A stretch of DNA of 64,000 nt. Origin: Hydrogenophaga sp. BPS33 (GTDB lineage: Bacteria; Pseudomonadota; Gammaproteobacteria; Burkholderiales; Burkholderiaceae_C). Within the stretch, counting starts at the first letter, position 1; every line of letters begins with the position of its first letter. A program made the position numbers and the translations under genes. This document shows positions 60,657 through 64,000 of the stretch, one piece after another. The notes under the pieces were generated by a model. The model searched no databases. It was not told the origin of the DNA and saw only the letters and a list, made by a program, of their open reading frames with translations. Where the stretch lies: assembly GCF_009859475.1 (NCBI RefSeq), contig NZ_CP044549.1, positions 1,488,001-1,552,000 of the forward strand. The letters run 5' to 3'.

Positions 60657-61471
60657 GTCGATGCCCCTTGCAACGGCCCGTCCGTCGTGCCCATGTAGGC
60701 TTCCATGACCTGTGGATTCTTCGAGACGATGCTGTAGGGCCCCTCTGCCAAAACGGCGCCGCGCTGCAGCACTGTGATCACGTCGGCAATGGTGGAAACG
60801 ACGCTCATGTTGTGCTCCACCATCAAAATCGTGCGGCCGACCGACACGCGCTTGATCAGTTGCGCCACTCGGTGCACGTCTTCGTGGCCCATCCCCTGTG
60901 TGGGCTCGTCCAGCAACATTAGTTCGGGCTTCATCGCCAAGGTAGTGGCTATCTCTAACGCACGCTTTCGGCCGTAAGGCAAGTTCACCGTCAGCTCGTC
61001 GGCAACTTCCTCCATGCCGACTTCATTTAGCAGCTCAAGGGCCCTTTTGTTCAACGAAATAAGAGACTTCTCGCTCTTCCAGAAATGGAAGCTGGTGCCG
61101 AGCTCACGCTGCAGACCCAGGCGCACGTTCTCCAGCACCGTCAGGTGCGGAAACACCGCTGAAATCTGAAACGAGCGGATGATGCCGCGCCGCGCGATCT
61201 GCGCCGGTTGTTCGCCGGTGATGTCATTGCCGTTGAACAAGATGGTGCCTGAGGTTGGCTCCAGGAATTTCGTCAGCAGATTAAAGCAAGTTGTTTTGCC
61301 GGCACCATTTGGGCCGATCAGCGCGTGGATGGTGCCTCGTTCAACGCTTAGATCAACTGAGTCGACAGCCCTGAAGCCTCCGAAGGATTTCACGAGGCCG
61401 CGGGTTTCAAGTATTGACTTGTTGAAGGCCCTGATCGAGCGGGTCGCTGGCATTGCTGAACTCCCACTCAT
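60653..61471 (-). CDS. livG: branched-chain amino acid-type ABC transporter ATPase, LivG family
   Basis: A 272-aa ABC ATPase from the ATG at 61471, which shares one base with the stop of the receptor gene (TGATG). Walker A is GPNGAGKTT, then FQISAVFPHLTVLENVRLG, a signature degenerated to VNLPYGRKRALEIATTLA (LSYG in most LivG), Walker B LMLLDEPTQGM and the H-loop VEHNMSVV. Intact in all catalytic residues. Confidence 0.92.
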   Translation of the reverse strand: MSGSSAMPATRSIRAFNKSILETRGLVKSFGGFRAVDSVDLSVERGTIHALIGPNGAGKTTCFNLLTKFLEPTSGTILFNGNDITGEQPAQIARRGIIRSFQISAVFPHLTVLENVRLGLQRELGTSFHFWKSEKSLISLNKRALELLNEVGMEEVADELTVNLPYGRKRALEIATTLAMKPELMLLDEPTQGMGHEDVHRVAQLIKRVSVGRTILMVEHNMSVVSTIADVITVLQRGAVLAEGPYSIVSKNPQVMEAYMGTTDGPLQGAST

Positions 61472-62718
61472 CACCTTGCCGTTTTCACAATAGGACATTC
61501 ACTCTCGGAAAGAGGTTTGGCAGTTTCTTGCGGCGGAATCTTTGCAACAACCTTGTACAGATCCCATGGGCCAGTTGACTCTGCGGGCGACTTTGCTTGC
61601 ACCAGATAAAAATCATTGAGCAATCGACCATCGTCACGCAGCACACCGTTCTTGGCAAAGAAGTCATTCACGGGCATAGATCGCATCCTCGCGGCCACTG
61701 TCATGGTCTTGTCGGTGGCCGTATCCCTCACGGCTTTCAAGTAGTGCGATACACCTGAATAGACTGCAGCCTGGGGTTCTGTTGGCATCGCCTTATGGCG
61801 TGCGAAGAAGCGTTGACTGAACGCTCGCGTCTGGTCATCCAAATCCCAATAAAACGGAATGGCCACGTTCAGCCCCTGTGCCGCCTTCAATCCCATGCCT
61901 CGGACGTCGGTCAGGAAGGTAACGGGTGCCACTACCTTCTGGCCTCCTTTGGTGAGTCCAAACTCTCCCGCTTGCTTGAAAGCCGAAACCAGAAGTTGGC
62001 CTGCATCGATCACAGCGACGACTTTGGCGCGCGATGCTTGGGCCTGCAGCACATAGGACGCGAAGTCGATTTCGTTCGTGGGGTGCTTGACAGAACCCAC
62101 CACCCTTCCACCATTTGCCTCAATGATGCGCGAGGCCTCCGAAACTACGTTTTGACCAAAGGCGGAGTCGGCATAGATGAAGTACCAGGTATCCATGTCT
62201 TGCTTGAGCAGCGAGCGCACGGGCCCTGACACCATCGCATATGAATCGTGTAGCCACGAAAATCCCGTGGGTGAACATTGTTTTCCCGTGATTTCGGTTG
62301 TTGCCACCGCTGTGTAAATGACGATCTTGGATTTTTCACGTGCGATCTGCTGCACGGCAAGTGCTACCGCTGAATTGCCTACCTCGACCATGAGGTCTAC
62401 ACCATCCACGTCGAACCATTTGCGCGCGATGGTTGCCCCAACGTCAGGTTTATTTTGGTGATCCGCGTAGACAACATCAATGCGCTTGCCAAGGACCGTG
62501 CCGCCAAAGTCCTCCACTGCCATGCGCGCCGCTACGACCGACCCTTGACCTTGAAGAGCAGAGTAGGGACCAGACTGGTCATTCAGTATTCCAATCCGCA
62601 CACTGTCTTGACTAATTTGAGCGATAGCGGACAGCTGGACGCAGCATGCTAGATACGCGACTAAAAGTGCTTTATACCGGCGAGCAAACGCAACAATTGC
62701 CAATGAATTTTCAAACAT
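61471..62718 (-). CDS. ABC transporter substrate-binding protein, Liv/leucine-binding type
   Basis: A 415-aa periplasmic binding protein. The signal peptide (LLVAYLACCVQLSAIAQ) ends near AIAQ. The Peripla_BP_6 pattern is clear: VRIGILNDQSGPYSALQGQGSVVAARMAVEDFGG, WFDVDGVDLMVEVGNSAVALA, DTWYFIYADSAFGQNV. It is the second gene of the operon, after the CoA-transferase. Substrate is probably an organic acid or amino-acid-like molecule that the CoA-transferase then activates (inference). Confidence 0.92.
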   Translation of the reverse strand: MFENSLAIVAFARRYKALLVAYLACCVQLSAIAQISQDSVRIGILNDQSGPYSALQGQGSVVAARMAVEDFGGTVLGKRIDVVYADHQNKPDVGATIARKWFDVDGVDLMVEVGNSAVALAVQQIAREKSKIVIYTAVATTEITGKQCSPTGFSWLHDSYAMVSGPVRSLLKQDMDTWYFIYADSAFGQNVVSEASRIIEANGGRVVGSVKHPTNEIDFASYVLQAQASRAKVVAVIDAGQLLVSAFKQAGEFGLTKGGQKVVAPVTFLTDVRGMGLKAAQGLNVAIPFYWDLDDQTRAFSQRFFARHKAMPTEPQAAVYSGVSHYLKAVRDTATDKTMTVAARMRSMPVNDFFAKNGVLRDDGRLLNDFYLVQAKSPAESTGPWDLYKVVAKIPPQETAKPLSESECPIVKTAR

Positions 62719-62768
62719 ATAACAAACTCCTCAAAAATTGATGAACAGTGCGGACTTGCGGTTTTGCA

Positions 62769-63965
62769 CTAACTTTTGGACACGGGCATGGCACGACGTC
62801 GCTCGAGTTCAGCCAAGAACTCCGCTGTATGAGCACCTAGTCGAGGTGGGGGAAGCCCGTCCCCCCCCACACGAACGCCGTCAAAAACGATGGGGTTGGC
62901 CGCCACCCGAAGAGTGCCGGTGCGTGGGTGCGGCAAAGACTGGATACCGCCGCTGGCTATGACGTGAGGATCGTTAAACACTTCGGCGACAGTAAGAATG
63001 GGGCCTGCGGGAATCCCCGCTGGCAATAGCCGCGCTAACCAATACTCGCGGGACCTGCGGCCCAAGAGTTGGTTGAGGACTTCCCGCAATGGCTCCCGCG
63101 CACTCACCCGAGATGCGTTGTCGATAAAGCGTGGGTCCTGGGCCAAGTCGGGTTCATTCAACTCTTTGCATAGGTGACTCCACATCACCTGCGTGGCGCA
63201 CGCTATGCTGAGAGGACCATCAGCCGCCTGGAATACGCCGTAAGGAGCGATGACAGGATGATCATTTCCCGTACGGCTCGGGGCCTCACCGGAGGACAGA
63301 TACCGCTGCCCATTGACACCAAGCATCGATACCAAGCTGCTCAGGAGTGCGGTTGATACGTGAGCACCTGATCCGGTATGCGGCCGTGCTGCGAGCGCGG
63401 CCAGAATGCCAATGCACAACCAAAGCCCGGCGGTCATGTCAGCGATAGATACGCCAACACGGGTTGGGGCACCACCAGGATCTCCGGTAAGTGACATGAG
63501 GCCAGACATGCCTTGCGCGACTTGATCCAGACCCGGCCAATCTTGGTATGGCCCGCCGCGGCCAAACCCCGAAATATCGGCGCATATCAATCGAGGATGG
63601 CGTTTGCGCAAGACATCGGGACCGAATCCGATCTCTTCAGCAACGCCAGGCTTGAAGTTCTGAACAAATACATCTGCATGCGAGAGCATGTCCATGACTG
63701 CACTTCGCCCACGTTCGCTACGGAGATCGATGGCAACACTGCGTTTATTTCTATTGCAGCTCAAGTAGTAGATGCTTTCTGAGTCGTGAAACGGTCCCCA
63801 GGTGCGGGTCATGTCACCGTGTGGTTCGCTCTCTACTTTGTAGACCGTGGCCCCTAGATCACCGAGCACCATAGTGCAGAAGGGCCCTGATAGTGCCCGT
63901 GTCAAGTCGACCACGACAACGCCTTCGAGCGGCAGGCGGCCAGAGTCTGGAGAATCAGCGTTCAA
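62769..63965 (-). CDS. class III CoA-transferase (CaiB/BaiF family)
   Basis: A 398-aa CoA-transferase. The N-terminal EGVVVVDLTRALSGPFCTMVLGDLGATVYKVE and the nucleophilic Asp in WPGLDQVAQGMSGLMSLTG (about residue 165-170) are typical, as are FVQNFKPGVAEEIGFGPD and IPAGPILTVAEVFNDPH. It moves CoA between carboxylic acids without ATP. As first gene of the operon with a Liv transporter, it should act on the imported acid. Confidence 0.92.
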   Translation of the reverse strand: MNADSPDSGRLPLEGVVVVDLTRALSGPFCTMVLGDLGATVYKVESEPHGDMTRTWGPFHDSESIYYLSCNRNKRSVAIDLRSERGRSAVMDMLSHADVFVQNFKPGVAEEIGFGPDVLRKRHPRLICADISGFGRGGPYQDWPGLDQVAQGMSGLMSLTGDPGGAPTRVGVSIADMTAGLWLCIGILAALAARPHTGSGAHVSTALLSSLVSMLGVNGQRYLSSGEAPSRTGNDHPVIAPYGVFQAADGPLSIACATQVMWSHLCKELNEPDLAQDPRFIDNASRVSAREPLREVLNQLLGRRSREYWLARLLPAGIPAGPILTVAEVFNDPHVIASGGIQSLPHPRTGTLRVAANPIVFDGVRVGGDGLPPPRLGAHTAEFLAELERRRAMPVSKS

Positions 63966-64000
63966 GGGATGCCTCGCCTTTTTTCAATTGCCAATCGCGC

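Overview
This is a 64-kb accessory region from a high-GC beta-proteobacterium, most likely of the order Burkholderiales (Comamonadaceae or Alcaligenaceae type). The evidence is five Bug-type (tripartite tricarboxylate) periplasmic receptors beside catabolic operons, Liv-type ABC transporters, and many IS3-family elements. The genus cannot be fixed from sequence alone. No rRNA, tRNA or CRISPR array was seen.

Layout. (1) 1-3.0 kb: end of an operon with an MFS permease (cut by the window edge), a DUF3833-like lipoprotein, an SDR and an NTF2-like protein. (2) 3.0-5.5 kb: a DHA2 drug-efflux pump facing a LysR regulator. (3) 5.5-6.0 kb: a decayed stretch. (4) 6.0-11.6 kb: a small aromatic-type catabolic unit (FAH-family hydrolase, NTF2-like protein, Bug receptor and VOC protein on the minus strand; flavin monooxygenase on the plus strand; PadR regulator), with an 11-bp inverted repeat between the two arms. 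(5) 11.6-15.7 kb: IS scrapyard with an IS3-type fragment, one copy of a 293-bp repeat, an apparently intact IS3-family element, a gabD-like 3' fragment and a frameshifted IS407-type element.

(6) 15.7-31.9 kb is the most interesting block. It holds all four enzyme families of the classical mandelate pathway: enolase-superfamily racemase-like, FMN 2-hydroxyacid oxidase, ThDP 2-oxoacid decarboxylase and aldehyde dehydrogenase. Next to them are an ADP-forming acyl-CoA synthetase, acyl-CoA dehydrogenase, MaoC hydratase, SDRs, a citryl-CoA-lyase-like protein, two Bug receptors and one IclR regulator. Related sequence motifs sit in its divergent promoters. I infer a 2-hydroxyacid catabolic island whose substrate is unknown.

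(7) 31.9-40.7 kb: an IS3 element with a nonsense mutation, a 722-aa nuclease-like SEC-C protein, an IS4 element sitting on that gene's start codon, a DUF5677-like protein, an IS91-type transposase with a truncated integrase, and the second copy of the 293-bp repeat. (8) 41-56.5 kb: a second catabolic region with hyuA, hyuB, a Bug receptor, MmgE/PrpD, a LysR regulator, another Bug receptor, a fumarate-reductase-like flavoprotein, two more MmgE/PrpD proteins, a PrpB/PEP-mutase-like lyase and a class III aminotransferase. A 23-nt near-identical motif lies before hyuA and in the LysR/Bug divergent promoter, suggesting one regulon. (9) 56.6-57.9 kb: an IS3 element whose right end is duplicated in tandem. 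(10) 58.0-64 kb: a minus-strand operon of a CoA-transferase and a complete Liv-type branched-chain (or aromatic acid) ABC transporter.

All functions are read from family motifs; no searches were run.
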